Assembly (NCBI GenBank): GCA_964030475.1
Contig: CAXIPT010000001.1
Span: 476,229 to 540,228 of the forward strand
DNA from: Tethya wilhelma
Taxonomy: Eukaryota; Porifera; Demospongiae; Tethyida; Tethyidae
DNA: 64,000 bases
Reading direction: 5' to 3'
Position 1 is the first letter of the stretch. Each line of letters begins with the position of its first letter. Under the pieces are notes generated by a model. The model did no database searches. It saw only the letters and a list, made by a program, of their open reading frames with translations, and was not told the DNA's origin. Both the position numbers and the translations under genes were made by a program. Below, in pieces: positions 33,601-47,600 of this stretch.

Positions 33601-36266
33601 CCCTGTGGAAATGCACTCTCACGGATGACCCTTACCATGTCTTAGAACACGTGTACTGAGTACATTCTAGAACAAATTTTTACGTCATACTATACATAAT
33701 TTCGGTGTGAATGTTTTAACTACCGTATAGTGGGAAATTTTTGCAAATTTCACGGTTTGGCAGCTTTCTGTGAAAATTTCCCCCCACAAAATTTTGTAAG
33801 GTACGAGGTCGTCACATAGTGTTAAGATGCAATCCACGAAAATTTTCCCCGTGAATTTCTATTCAAGACGACAAAAATTTTCTCCCACGGAAAATTCCCA
33901 CTATATAGTAATTTACGTGAGCTTCTCAACGTGTGATCCGTGAGACATGCCCACTGGTTGGCAAAAGTATGCTCTCTATGCATTTTGCTGTAGAAAAATT
34001 GAGTATCAAAATTGTTGCAAAATAGCTTTGTTTTCCAGCATTTTATGGCTAAAATGAAAGAACTTACCCTAGAGAAGCTATATTTCGGTATAACCTCTGA
34101 AAGCGATCCCTTAATTCTTCACAGGTAACATTCAGAAAGTTGACCATACATTTCAATGGGGCCATGTAAGCCACGCCCACTGGTTGGTGCCATAGAAAAT
34201 GCATGAATGGTTCTGAACATTACCTGTCAAGGAGGGATCATTTTTGGAGCTATGAAAAATGAAAAAAAAAAAAATGAAGCTATTTTGCAACAATTTTGGC
34301 ACTCAATTTTTCTATGGCAAACGCAGAGAACATGCTTTTGCCAACCAGTGGGCATGTCTCACACGTTGAGAAGCTTGCATAAATTAGCCTAATATTCACA
34401 CCGAAATTATCTTATTGGACTACTGTGCTGTATGTAATAGTCTGAGCCTATCGCCTCATGATGTTTTGTATAATTTGACTGCTTTCAGCTACGTGTACGC
34501 CAACAGACCCATGCAGCTACTGGCAGCTATATATGGGCCTTACAGAAAATAGCCGAGTCTTGGTATGAGGATGTTTTGGGATTATCATTTTAATCTTATG
34601 TCTACAACTTGATCATAGCTATTATAGCCCTAGCCCTAGCCCTAGTGAAGCTTACAAAGTTATGTCACAGTTTCCTCAGTGCCATCTGGCACCATAACTT
34701 GGTCAACCAATGTAGCTAGCTACTGGCAGCTGACCCTTAGAAATTAAACCTTAATTTCTGGGTATGAGGATACTAAACACAATAATAATATTACACATGA
34801 TCATGAGGCAATTATAATTATCTTACCAGTAGTAGGGGGTGGAGTGGGTGGTGGCTCCACAACCAGGCTCATTGTCTGCACGCTGGCTCCATGACGATTG
34901 GAGATGTTCACTAGATACTCACCAGCATCAGGTGAGCTAACATTTCTGATGGTGAGCTGTCCACCAATAGGATTCTTGGAGATCCTTTCTCCCAGAGGAA
35001 CAGTGATATACCTGCCGCCATCGTGTTTCTTCCAATCATAGACCAGGGTGTGTGTATCTATGGGTGGAGCGAGCATCTGGTAGGAGAGGATCACCACAGA
35101 GCCCTCTCTGGCTGTCATTGTTGGCAGCACAATACTGGGGGGTCTAGGGGGAGCTGTGACATGGGAGATGACTAACTATTATGGTAATCATGCACCATAT
35201 ACTTACATGCACCTTACCTTGCACTTCAATGTAGACACTGAAAGTGTCACTACCATAGTAATTGGATGCTCGGCACTCATACAATCCACTGGAGTAGTGG
35301 TTTGGTTCACGATGTAAAGTCTGATTGATATCAGGTACCACACTAGTACCAATGTACCAGGTCACAGTGATAGGCTCCTCCCCACGGACTATGGCGCATG
35401 GCACATTGAGAGGATCTTCGTACCAGATTGTCTGGTGGTGAGGCTGGCTCTTATCAATGAGTGGTGCTCTTTGACTGGGATCAAACACATTGACAGTGAT
35501 ATTCCTGCCAGGAGAGACCACCCCCTGTCCGTCCCTGACAATCTCACAGTGGTAGACTCCAGAGTCTGACAGCCAAATCGGAGAGATGGTGAGGACAGTA
35601 TTCTCAACACTATATCGAGGATCTTCACGAGCACTGAGGAAGGTGTCTCCATGTCTCCAAAGCGTCACACCAGGTGGATCTCCAAGAAATGCAGGACAAT
35701 GAATCTCTGCAGCTTCTCCTACAGTGAAGTTCTGGACCAATGTTGAGCATGAGGGCAGTATGTCTATGTCGTGAGCATCAATAAACACAATTAACAAACA
35801 ATATCTAGATACGAGCAATACCTAGATCATTCAGTAAAGAGCAAAATCATGCTTACAGCTCATGATCACTCTCAGCCGGGCTTCAATTGTGTTTCCACTA
35901 CAGCTGCATATGTAAGAACCTTGATCATCTCTATTGACATTGTAGATTGTAAGAGTCGATCTGAGGCCACCACCCTCCATGGTCCTGGCTGGATCCAAAG
36001 GAGAACTAGATCCATCTGTGGCAATCATGCTCCAGGTGAAGTTACACGCGGAGGTGGAAGAGCAGTGGATTTCCAAATTATCACCAATGTCCGCGACAAT
36101 GGGAGAGGAAGGGAAGAGAGATAAAACCGCAGCTAAGTACTCTGTAGCAAACAATATTACAAAATTAATATCATAGTTAGACTATGTAGCACAACTCACC
36201 AATTAATTCAGCCCCTGTAAGCAGCAGTATAAATGCTCCACTTTTTCCACAGTGTCTGTTCAACAT
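30622..36266 (-). CDS. transmembrane receptor: 4 Ig-like, 2 EGF, TM, Death domain
   Basis: Fourteen exons whose phases all agree give 810 residues: 36266-36200, 36141-35857, 35763-35218, 35153-34827, 33248-33087, 32911-32795, 32633-32519, 32411-32390, 32333-32291, 31846-31766, 31524-31472, 31394-31283, 31176-31048 and 30995-30622. Exon 1 is a signal peptide (AFILLLTGAELIG). Four Ig-like domains follow (DDQGSYICSC; DSGVYHCEIV; SSGLYECRAS; the fourth, DAGEYLVNI, lacks cysteines). An EGF-like module (CDENPCNSTTQSC) and a calcium-binding EGF (EIDECLSNNCSGSCID) come next. Exon 7 gives the membrane helix VISAFVLLGVVAVIIALACI. The cytoplasmic linker has repeated HSQ.P.TTQDE and NTAEGT units and a polyproline run. 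The last exon is a Death domain (HQWHKLGTLLGIE, VFKKWLDDG, PITWEGLTELLED). It is probably a cell-surface receptor signalling through Death-domain partners. Confidence 0.88.
32064..32233. mobile_element. TA-flanked MITE in the receptor gene
   Basis: Ends CTGTAGATCGGGAAATTTTCG and CGAAAATTTCCCAATCTACGG are imperfect inverted repeats with TA on both sides. It is related to the CCGTATAGC group by the GGGAAATTTTCG core. Confidence 0.75.
33698..34408. mobile_element. large inverted-repeat element with a nested MITE
   Basis: The outer ends TAATTTCGGTGTGAAT and ATTCACACCGAAATTA, and inner arms around CAACGTGTGATCCGTGAGAC / GTCTCACACGTTG with ACTGGTTGGCAAAAG / CTTTTGCCAACCAGT, are inverted. A complete CCGTATAG MITE (33723-33908) sits inside the left arm. 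All of this lies in the intron between the last Ig exon and the first EGF exon. Confidence 0.75.
33723..33908. mobile_element. CCGTATAG MITE nested in a larger element
   Basis: Starts CCGTATAGTGGGAAATTTTTG, ends TCCCACTATATAG, with TA on both sides. A close relative lies at 55495-55701, sharing AAGGTACGAGGTC and CAATCCAC in the middle. Confidence 0.85.
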
Positions 36267-36564
36267 CTCGGCTAACCTAGTACCTTCTCAGACTAGTTTC
36301 GCAAACCTCGTGCCCAGGCTCCTCCTTCGCGCGAATATTTCCTACAACCTCACACGTACACAAGTAGTTCTACCATAGATAATAGTCTCTATTATCTATG
36401 GTTCTACACAGAGATGCTGATCAGCATCAGGCAGGATAAACTGACTCAGCACTTGCACAACCCCCCCTGACACCTGGCTCCCCCAGTCTGCCATGCACAA
36501 GCATTTTGAAACTTTAATGCAAGCATATTCATAATTACAATAAACCAGATTCTGAAAAACTTGA

Positions 36565-38416
36565 TTATTCAGGTCTAGTCTTGAGTTTTAGCAGCCTTCT
36601 AATTCTTCTGACTAGAGCTTGTACAAACCCCACCCTCATGTCTGCCTTGGCTTGAAGCTGGGCCTGCACCAGGAGAGAAGAGAGAGAACAATACAGTGAC
36701 AGCTATACACCAAGACAGAAGATAGATTGGTCATACATACATTGGTAAATTAAGTGCAAAATTGCCTAGCAAGTTTCTCATCCTCTCAGTTTTACTGCTG
36801 GTGGGGTGCATACTAGCCTCGTTCCCAGGCTCTCTCCCAGAATATTACACGCTGAAAAATAGGAAGGGAGAGAGCCTGGTATGCGAAATCACGTGAATGA
36901 CGTCGCGTGCAGAAAAATTAGTATGCTGTAGTAGAAAAACCATACAAACTCTCTCTACTGTCTCTCTACGGGCAACGTCATTCACGTGATTTCGCATACC
37001 AGGTTCTCTCCCTTCTTATTTTTGCGCGCGTGCGTGCATAAATATTCACTGGGAGAGAGTCTGGGAACAAGGCTAGTGCATACTTGATTTTACTACTTAC
37101 TGTTGGCAATACAGGAAACCACAGGCATAACAGGAAGCCACAAACATCACCACAAAGCATGAAATGAAATGAAAAGTGTTCCATTTGTTTTACTTTTTCT
37201 AATGATTCACAACAGAAATCTATCCCAAAGTAATTGGTGTAAGCTCTCCATGTTATGTAACACAAGGTATGGCGAAAAATTTTCCTTTTAGGTCTTTTGC
37301 ACTAAATACCAATGTCTACATTACTGACATATCCAGTGGCGGATCCAGGATTTTCATAAGGGGGTTTCTAATAATAGTGCGCGCGAAGCGCGTGGAAAAT
37401 TTTGCGTAGCCACGCCCACTTTTCGTAATTTTACGTAATAGCCCCACCCATTTTCACTCGAATTAACTTTACAACTTTACCGTTAGCGGTGTCGATCGCG
37501 CTAGATAGCGTTCTGTTTGAGCACTAGTCAGTGAAGTAGCAGCTAGCTAGCTAGCTATCTAGAATCGCAGCCGAGTCAGCTGCTCAGTAATTGCATGTAA
37601 CTCAAGTCAGTTTTATAAGATTATTAATCAGGCTAGCCAAAGGGGGATTCAATTGAAACCTCTGAAACCTCCCTGGATCCGCCACTGATATCAGGTACTT
37701 AGTGACAGCTATACACAACACACAATAAAGGATATACCTCTTCTAAGTCCAGTAATTTCTTGAAGAGTCCATCCTTCAGACACTTGCCTATGTCTGCCTT
37801 CAGAGCATTCAACTCTGATAGCTTCACCCCTTCACCAATGGATGAAAGGTCAAAGGTTGAATCTTTACTTGACTGGAAAGACACACTCCCTACATTGGAA
37901 CAATTCAATTCACAGCAAAAAATATTTTTAAAAAATGTGAATCAAAATTTTATATAATATTATTATACTCAAAGAACACAATATTCACTCTTACCAATCA
38001 CACATGTCATGTTATCGTACCTTGCATTCTTCTCATTCCTAACATTCCAGTCATTCCTGGGAAGCCGAGGTCACTATCAGGATCTACTGGTTTGCAGTAG
38101 AGGAGGTAATACTGGAGATGAGACCACAGGATGTAGAGGAGGTTCTCCACAATGTCTGAGGTGAATCAAGGACACAATGAGAATAATACAACGCTCCCCT
38201 CCCTTACTCCTGCTAATATCACACTCTGTTGCATGCACAACAGGTCTGGATGAAATCTCAAAGTAAAGGATACATGCATAAAGTTCCATTTCTTGTTTCT
38301 TGTTTGAGACAAGTTGCTTGAGTCTCTTACGAGCCAAGGATTTCTGTTGGGAGAAGACAGGCTTCTCTCCTTGAGAAGAGCTGGGAAGAAGCTAGAGAGA
38401 GAGAGAGAGAGAGAGN

Positions 38417-38476
<60 letters not shown>

Positions 38477-39173
38477 ATCAGCATCAGTAAACTCTTCATG
38501 AATCCAATAGATGTGAGTACCAATCACTCAAAGTTCAGCATCACATCTCATCCGCCTCCCTCCTACCTGTCTCACGTCCTCTGCGGTGAGGGTATTGGGG
38601 CTGTCCAGTTTCTTGCTGTACTGCTGGTAGCCCTCCAGGCTGGTGCTATAGCTGTCAGTGCACTCCCGGAGGTGCTGAATCAGTAGTCCCAGGGATGGAG
38701 GGTTCGTTGGATTGACCCCTGCAGGATGGAAGGGGTCTTTCACTTTTGACATTGATAAGGCTTCAGAGAGGTCAGGGGTCAAAAGACATCGCCGATGAAT
38801 TGAAGTGAACTCTTTACCTATCATACACACAGACAGACAGACAGACAGACAGACAAGAAGAGCAATAATAATGTAAAATTATGTACATTTATAGCTTACC
38901 TCCCATCGTCATGGCAACACGACAGTATGCCACTATGTTACTGGTGATTTGTTGCACTAGAAGTGAAACCTGTTCAGTGTGCCTCACTAACTCCACACCC
39001 TCACCCTCCACATCTCTTACCACAGCTTGAACAAGAGAAATCCAGTTCTGAAGAAATATATAACAAACAATACCAGAAGTTATTCTCCTATAGGAGATGA
39101 TCACTAGGACACACCCTAGCCTAGTTCTCAGGGGGGAGCCTGGGTACGAGGCCAAACACACCCTCAACCATTG

Positions 39174-39229
<56 letters not shown>

Positions 39230-41579
39230 ATGATCACCTGTCTAGTCCAGAACTGAGGCAGTAGTGTGAGCATCAACCTCTGTAGGCGGACCAGACCAGA
39301 GCCATAAGGGCTGGAGGAGCTGGACCAGTCATGACCTACACATGGCATGAAATAAATGACATGTTAAAATTCCTTTAGCACTGGACTGCTACTGCATGGC
39401 ATTAACATTAAAATTTTTGTAGTAACACACCCCCACCCACTATTTTGCATTATGATGGTTTTGTGTGTGTATAGTTTTGTACTCTGCAACGACTAAAATT
39501 TCAACTATGAAATTTTCATTATTTAAGGTATATATGTAGCTATATAAAATTTTGAATAATGCTCTTGAATTCTCCAAAAACTAGTATTTGATACTTCACC
39601 CGAATTAGGTCTGAAAATCAGTTGAATTGCATGAATAGCTCCTGGAAATCTTTAAAATGCCTTCAAAGTTGTAACAAAATAGTGAGGGGGTCACTATGGA
39701 ACTCCTACGGTAATTCCATAACAATTAATAACGTGTGTGCAGTGTCAGCTATATAGGAGAGAACATCAAAATGAAAATTTGCTACAAAATAGATCACAGT
39801 AACAGTATCTCACATCATATTAATCAACTTCATATGAATTAAGCTTGGTACAGGGATCATAGAATATTACTCCGTTCCAATTATCATGGTATGGGATAAT
39901 GTTCTCTCTCAGAACTCTAACAGTCCCTACCCAGGACATACCATCACTGGGTATATGAAAGCACCTACGGTGCATAAGCCTCGGCACACTCAACATAACT
40001 ATTATAGTCTCGTATGGCCGGCCCTCTCCGGCAGGGAGCTCGGGCGGAGAAAATATTAAGGCCCATGGCAGATAAAGCACAATGAGAATGATTATGGCAG
40101 GCCTGGTCCGCAGGTGCCAGTTGGTCCGCACAGTCTGCTGATCTCAGTGACTGTAATCCAACATGCAATTATTGAGCAGTGCATGTGGTCAGCCTAGTTA
40201 AAGTAATGCCTGGAAAACTTGATTTAGAAAATTCACAGAATGGTAAACTTGATCAACAGTTAGCTAGCTACAGCCTCGTTCCCAGGCTCCTCCCAGCTCT
40301 TCAAGTTACACGTTGATTCTTAGTGTGTAACACTAAAAGAGGGGGTGGCCTGGTACGAGGCTAAGCTAGCTACACTGGATCTACTGAGCCTGATGCCGCA
40401 GTGCTCCGAGTCACACCTGTCAAGTTCACTGACTGTTACTGTACTGCAATCATAATGATGAATAGTTTTACAAAGAATTATCTCACTTACAAATCAATTG
40501 AGTTCCCTTCCTGTCCAAGCTGCATGCTTAGCAGCTAAGCCAACCTGCCAACTGAACTGAGCCTAGCCAAGCTACTGTATTTCTAAATAACGCACACTAC
40601 AGAGGGCGTAATTGATGGGTGTGGTTTCGAAGCTAAGCACTCAGAGATGCACAAAAGCCTCAGATCTCAGAAACTACAGCATTTTTCAAGATTCTACACG
40701 TCAAATTTCTAGAAAATCTCGATTTATGAACGTAAGTACCTTCCATTTTCAGCATGGAACTTCCATTCTTCAGATAACTTCGTAACAGACAGACTGACAG
40801 ATCAGCAGACACACAAAACGACCAGAGGAGGTACGACACGAGTGCGCCTTTGCTGAGCTGGCAAACGGGGTGCAATTACATGATTGGAATGTAATTAACA
40901 GACTTGCCAGCTCAGCAAAGGCGCACTCAGAGGAGCTCCGAGGTTACAAGCAGAGGAGGTACGACACGAGTTTTAACAGACTTGCCAGCTCAGCAATTCC
41001 CGCAAAGGCGCATTCGTGTTGTACCTCCTCTGCAAAACGACTACCGTAATCCTCGGCACGTGCTATGCTTATTAAATAAGTGGATCACAAGAGTGGATAC
41101 AATATGCTGTTACCACCAGTGGCGTAGCCAGGGGGGTGCTAAAGGTGCACTTGCATCCCCTTTTTTTGTCTCGCGAAATTTACGCGTAGGTTTTATAATG
41201 CGCTATTTTTTAGTTTGTAATAATTTTTTGTTCACTTACTTAGTAGCAACGCGTACAGCAGTCATCTTTGGCCAGAATTCAATCCAGAAACAACTATTAG
41301 AAGCTTTCTATTTGCTGCTAAAAGGCTTTAGAGAGCGTTCGATCTAGCGCGTGCTACTGCTCGATTTAATGAATGGGAGGGGCTAAAATTAGCTAATTAC
41401 GTGGGTGTGGTTTCCGGTCGCGCAAAATGCGCTTCTCTAATCCTGGCTACGCCCCTGTCCCAGCTGACTGTCATACCTCAAGATTAGCAGACAACGCCAA
41501 CAGAAGAGCATTATGGTGAGAATATGATTTACTATGTTCCTGATCTAAATATATGCTGTAAGATACCAGAAACTCAATG

Positions 41580-41619
<40 letters not shown>

Positions 41620-44600
41620 CTAATGGTCAAGGTGCACTGGCAGTTGCTCTCAACAACTCTGGTCTACTAGGCGTTGGAAAAATAGCAGAGTCAGCACTTC
41701 TCAATCACCTGGGTGAACTATCAATTCCCAACCCAGGTGAATTCAGTGCTGCCATCCCTGATACAAATGTCAACACTAATATCAACATTGACCTCTCAGG
41801 AGGCAAGTTTACACCGACCAGCCTCTCCCCCACCAAGATCACCCAATCCAGTGGGGGCGTGTTCACCTTTGATGTTGTTCTCACGGGAAAACTCCAGTTC
41901 AGTGATTGGTACGAGCATGATGACGTAACAACAAGTAGCACTCATTCAACAAATACTACTCATCCAGAATTTCATTCGTCTGAGTTTGTCATCACCTTCA
42001 AGAGCATCAACATTGAGATCGCCATTAAAGTAGGGCTTCACCCACACTTAAACCTAAGTGTCCTTAAAGCTGAGGTTACTGGTAAGGACTTTTCTTTTAC
42101 CCTTCCGTCAGAAACCAGGCTAACAGGGTCAATGTTTGGCTGCATCAATGACAAGGTAAAGAGTACCATCTCTGATAAGATTGGCTCAATGACGGACAAC
42201 ATGGTGTCAAGCATCGGCAGTGGATTGAACGACGCGTTTCATGTCATCCCAGAGAGTGGCAACCTCACTAACGACATAAAATTCCTCTTCCCTGGAACTC
42301 CTGGAGGACTGGCCTTCCCCAACGACAGTGGGCTCCAGTACAGGGTCCAAGGACAGGTGCAGTTAAAGGGGGAGAATGCTCCGGGGGATATTGGCTCTGT
42401 CCCCCTCCCTCCTAGCCCCCCTGATGGCCATGATGCCCTCTTCCATGTCAACAGCTATGGGTTCAATTCTCTGTTTTGGGCCTTCTACAAGCAAGGAGAC
42501 CTTCACTTCAACTTCAACAAGGACACTGTGAAAGATGCGACCATGATGAACACCAAGGCGTGGGCAGGGACAGAGTTGAAACCTATAGCTGACAAGTTCC
42601 CTAACCGAGATGTCATCATTGAGCTGGTGATGACAGAAGCACCTTTAGTTGGCCTCAAAGAGAAAGAGGCAGATGTAACCTACTCTGCCAATCTCTCATT
42701 CTGGGTGGCTAAAGAAGGATCAGCAACTGACAAAGACCCACAAGGTGACCTCTTTGAAATAGCCATCAAAGAAATTGATGCCCTGGAGCAGTTTGAGGTT
42801 GCCACCAATGCTGGCCACGTTCAGGTGATAAAAAGCCATGTCACTTCAGTCAAACAGATCTCTATGAATGTTGTCTCCACTAAATTTAAAGATCTGAAAA
42901 AAGAAGCAGTACAAGCCATGTGGGAGCATTCCCTCCACCCAGAATACATCAATGTCCTGGACAAGGCAGCTCAGGCTGGGGTCCCTCTTCCTTCTGACCT
43001 GCACGGATTCTATACCAACTTCAACATTGAAATAAAACCAGACCTTGTGGCGGCTGCTGTCAACTTCACCTCCGCACAAAAATACGAGGCTGTACTAAAG
43101 CGACACGGGGTTACTATCAGCGAGCTGAAAACACCCTTTGCCAATCTGGCCGTTCTCTGAACAAGCAATTACTATGATGTAGCGGAGAAACCCATTTATA
43201 CATGTAGATATAGAGAACCAATGTGGTGTTAAACTTGGTAGTGATTACAATAGCCTGTACATGGTAACTGTATGAGAGTAGTCATGTAGAAATTTTTGAT
43301 GACATGATATTGTTAGATTTTATATTAGTATTTTTATAATTGCTTTTAAATTAAATTAAATGAATAATCTTATGTACTCTCTTACATGTGTGAACACTAA
43401 CTACAGGGGCAGTTGCATACGACATTAGCAGGGAGGGCCTGGTTTACGAGGCTAATACAACATTACATGATGCTTTATTTGAGCCATCCATAATAATTAT
43501 AGGAGGAAAGTTTAAATTGGGACAAACTTCTACAGATTTGTCGATTATGATCCAAGTATCTGTACTACCAATGATCCATTGATTACCAATGATCCAAGTA
43601 TCTGTACTACCAATGAAATGCACACCATAATTTGATTTTGTGTTTAGCAACACATGTATATGGGTCGTCAAAGCTTTCCTGAGCTAGTGTGAACAACAGG
43701 GTAATTCCAGGCCAAATCAACATAAAAAATGAGCACCCTTGTGGAATATTCAACAAAACTTGGGCTACACATACCTCACCACAAGTTGATTTGCCATGTG
43801 CATCATAATTGTGTTATTTGCCTTCTCATCTGCTTGCCACATATTGGCTAATGTTCTGAGTATTTTCAGCTACCAAGACTGGTACCATTGTACTTGGCAT
43901 GGCTTACAATCATTGGCAGGTCAGAGGTCATCTCTAAAGACAGTACTCAAAAGCAACACTCTCCCCTCCCTCCCTTCCCGTAATAGATAATAGCAATTAC
44001 AAAGTGATGGGATCTAAATAGGATCAGAAAATACAGGCCCAAAAATACACCTGCATGCAGATTTCTATGTTTCATTGATGAAGTTAATTTTATTAGCCAA
44101 TATAACAAATGTTCTGATTGCTTTCTACTACGAGAACTGGTACCTGGTCCATTGTACTTGGCATGGCATGAAATTAATTTTGCTTCAGATGATATTCTTT
44201 AAGTAGACGGTTACTTATTAGTAGGTCAAAGGTAATTTTAAAAGCTCTAATTTCAGACTCACAGAGAGAGAGAATGAGAGACTGGTAAGGTATAGCAAGC
44301 TAGTACCTGCTTTCTAATGGAGACTCTAACCTTGAATAAACATCCCAATAGGCCCACTCTCTCAAAAGTTAGCTGCAAAGTATGGGCCATTCCTAACTTC
44401 ATTGTTTTTTCAGGCACAAAAACAAGGTTAGGGCCATTCCAAATTCCATAAACCACATGTACACAAAATATACTACATACAGCTTGACGTATAACATGTC
44501 ATCAACCACTGGTATAGTGCTTCTGGTTTGAGAATGCCGGTAGAAAAAATTGAACAACTTTCTAAATAATTTATCTAACTGATTTTAAAATTTCAAGCAC

Positions 44601-47600
44601 CATTGGAAAGCACTCGTTCTCCCCATTCTTTCGGTTGCTTTTCCATGCAGCTTCCTATGCCTTACCAAGGGCTTATCAACCACCGGCAGTCGATCAGCCC
44701 TTGGGCTTACTCATCAAAAGTTAGCTATTTTGCCCCATATGAAAAAGTATTGCCATGAATCTCATTATTTCATTTTCGGTGGCATTCTCAAACCAGATGG
44801 ACTTTAGTAGTAGTTTTTCCTAGCCTCCTATACCCGGGCTCTCTCCTTTGACCTTACACAAACTAAGGTCAAAGTGAGAGCCTGGGTAGGAGGCTAAGTT
44901 TTCCCCACACATGCATGCCACCTGCCACTGGCCACAACTAAAAACACACTACCTACATAATTGCCTTTGAAGGGCTGCCTAACTTCCTGTGGTATTCACA
45001 AACAAGACTTGTTAGTGTGAACATCAAAAGGAAACTTGACTGCAAATTAGATGAGAGTAACAATTATCTCACATCAAACTGATCACACCTTGGAGCTCTA
45101 ACAGCCCTACCCAAGACCATATAGCATGACACTGGAGCAAGCTGATTCTCATACTAACTTCTAGTAGAAAAACCAACAGAAGATCACCATGGTGAGAATA
45201 ATAATATTATTATGTCAGTAATTTAAGCATTCATTACTGGATATGTGGTACAGGATGACAGTGATTATTTTGTCATGTAACTATAGTTGTTCACAATTTT
45301 ATCCACAATAAAACTAAACCATGCAGTAGCTTAATGCATGCATCCTATATGACTAACAGCACCTTTATTACACTCACATGCTAATGGTCAGAGTTCGCAG
45401 TCAGTTGGTCTCAACACCTCTGGTATGCTGGGAGTTGGAAATTCAGCCAAGTCAGCACTTCTCGACCACCTGGGCAAACTATCAATTCCCAACCCAGATG
45501 AGATCAAACACGATATACCAAGTCTTGGTTCAAGCACACAGGTCAACATTAAAATCAGTGGAGGCAAGTTTACACCAAGCGGCCTTTCTCTCAAGAAGAT
45601 CACCCAATCCGGTGATGTGTTCACCACTGATGCCATTCTCACTGGAAAACTCCAGTTCAGGGATTGGCACGAGCATGATACAACCGTGGTAGATTCTAGT
45701 TTTGGGCTACCAAACATTACAAATGGGTCATTTAATTCATCTGACTTTGTTATCCACTTCAAAAGCATCAACATCACAGTCACAATTCAAGTCAAAGAAG
45801 AGCACAACAATATCACCTCAAAAGTCCTTAAAGCTGAGGTTACTGGTCACAGCTTTTCCTTCACCCTTCCTCGACAAACCCAACTAACATCATCAATATT
45901 TGGCTGCGTCAATGACAAGGTGAAGAGTACCATCTCTGATAAGATTGGCAAAATGACGGACAACATGGTGTCAAGCATTGGCAGTGGATTGAACGACGCA
46001 TTTCATGTCATCCCAGAGAGTGGCAACCTCACTAATGACATAAAGTTCCTCTTCTCTGGAACTCCTGGAGGACTGGCCTTCCTCGGCAACGATGGGCTGC
46101 AGTATAGGGTCAAAGGACAGGTGCAGTGGAAGGGGGAGAATGCCCCGGGGGATATTGGCTGTGTCACCCTGCCCACTATCCCCATTGATGGCCATGATGC
46201 CAACTTTTATGTCAACAGCTATGGGTTCAGCTCTCTCTTCTGGGCCTTCTACAAGCAAGGAGACCTCCACTTCACCTTCAACAAGGACACCGTGAAAGAT
46301 GCAACCATGATGAACACCAAGGCCTGGGCAGGGACAGAGTTGAAACCTATAGCCGACAAGTTCCCTAATCGAGATGTCATCATTGAGCTGGTATTGACAG
46401 AAGCACCTTCAGTTGGCCTCAAAGAGAAAGAGGCAGATGTAACCTACTCTGCCAATCTCTCGTTCTGGGTGGCTAAAGAAGGATCGGCCACTGACCCACA
46501 AGATGACCTCTTTGAAATAGCCATCAAAGAAATTGATGCCCTGGAACAGTTTGAGGTTGCCACCAATGCTGGCCACCTTCAGGTGATAATAAGCCGCGTC
46601 ACTTCAGTCAAACAGATCTCCTTGAATGTTGTCTCCACCAAATTTAAAGATCTGGACAAGAAGGTGGTGCAAGCCATGTGGGAGCATTCCCTCCACCCAG
46701 AATACATCAATGTCTTAGACAAGGCAGCTCAGGCTGGGGTCCCTCTTCCTTCTGACCTGCACGGATTCTTCACCAACTTCAACATTGAAATAAAACCAGA
46801 CCTTGTGGCAGCTTCTGTCAACTTCACCTCCGCAGAGAAATACGAGGCTGTACTGAAGCGACACGGGGTTACTATCAGCAAGCTGAAAACACCCTTTGCC
46901 AATCTGGCCGTTCTCTGAACAACCAATTGTATACGATAGTACACGGGAAACTTGTATACACGTAGATAGAGAACGAATTAAAATGTAGTGTTTGCAGTGA
47001 ATATTTGCTAAAATTACAAGATTAGTTGTGTACAAATTTTAGACAACATGAGATCGTTGTAATCATTTTAGCTTTTGTAAATTGCTTTGTTCATGCATAT
47101 GTATAGCTAGTATATAGTATGTTTGATCATAGATTGTATGCTTCACACGATGCATTATATTATTATGTATGATTTGATCGAGGCCGACATAAATCTTGTA
47201 ACTGGTAAACTTCTGTGTGTCTGTATGTACGTACCTGGTGGTCCACATTCCGTATATTCAATTTATTTGAACGGTAATATCTAAGTCCAGATTACGTCAC
47301 ACATAAATATTGAAAATTTGGAATTGTGCCATATAAGACACATGGCCAGCCTCTAAGTGCTTAAGGTACAGAGACTGTAGAGAGAGGGAAACTTGGCACT
47401 TGAAAAGTGAAAAAGGAGACTTGAGGCACATGCAGATAAGCTGCACAGACCACTCATAAGAAGCTGGACCGTCAGAGCTCACTCCTGAGAGAGCCTCGAT
47501 GCTCATCTTGCTGATCTAAGAAAAAGAAATTCTCAAGCAGACAGAGAGATATTCTGTGTACATGCTCAGGCTCGCCCAAAAGATGCTTGCATCTGTCTAG

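Larger units (their letters stand above)
43161..45188. other. spacer between the two BPI copies
   Basis: Contains a GCCTCG-type fragment near 43432-43455, a ~41-bp direct repeat at 43546-43620 and a complete short MITE at 44821-44896. No exon was seen. Confidence 0.55.

Noticed and set aside
47297..47506. Minus-strand frame MSIEALSG as a NUP205 exon
   Set aside because: Similarity is only a few residues and no donor/acceptor pair keeps phase with both neighbours.
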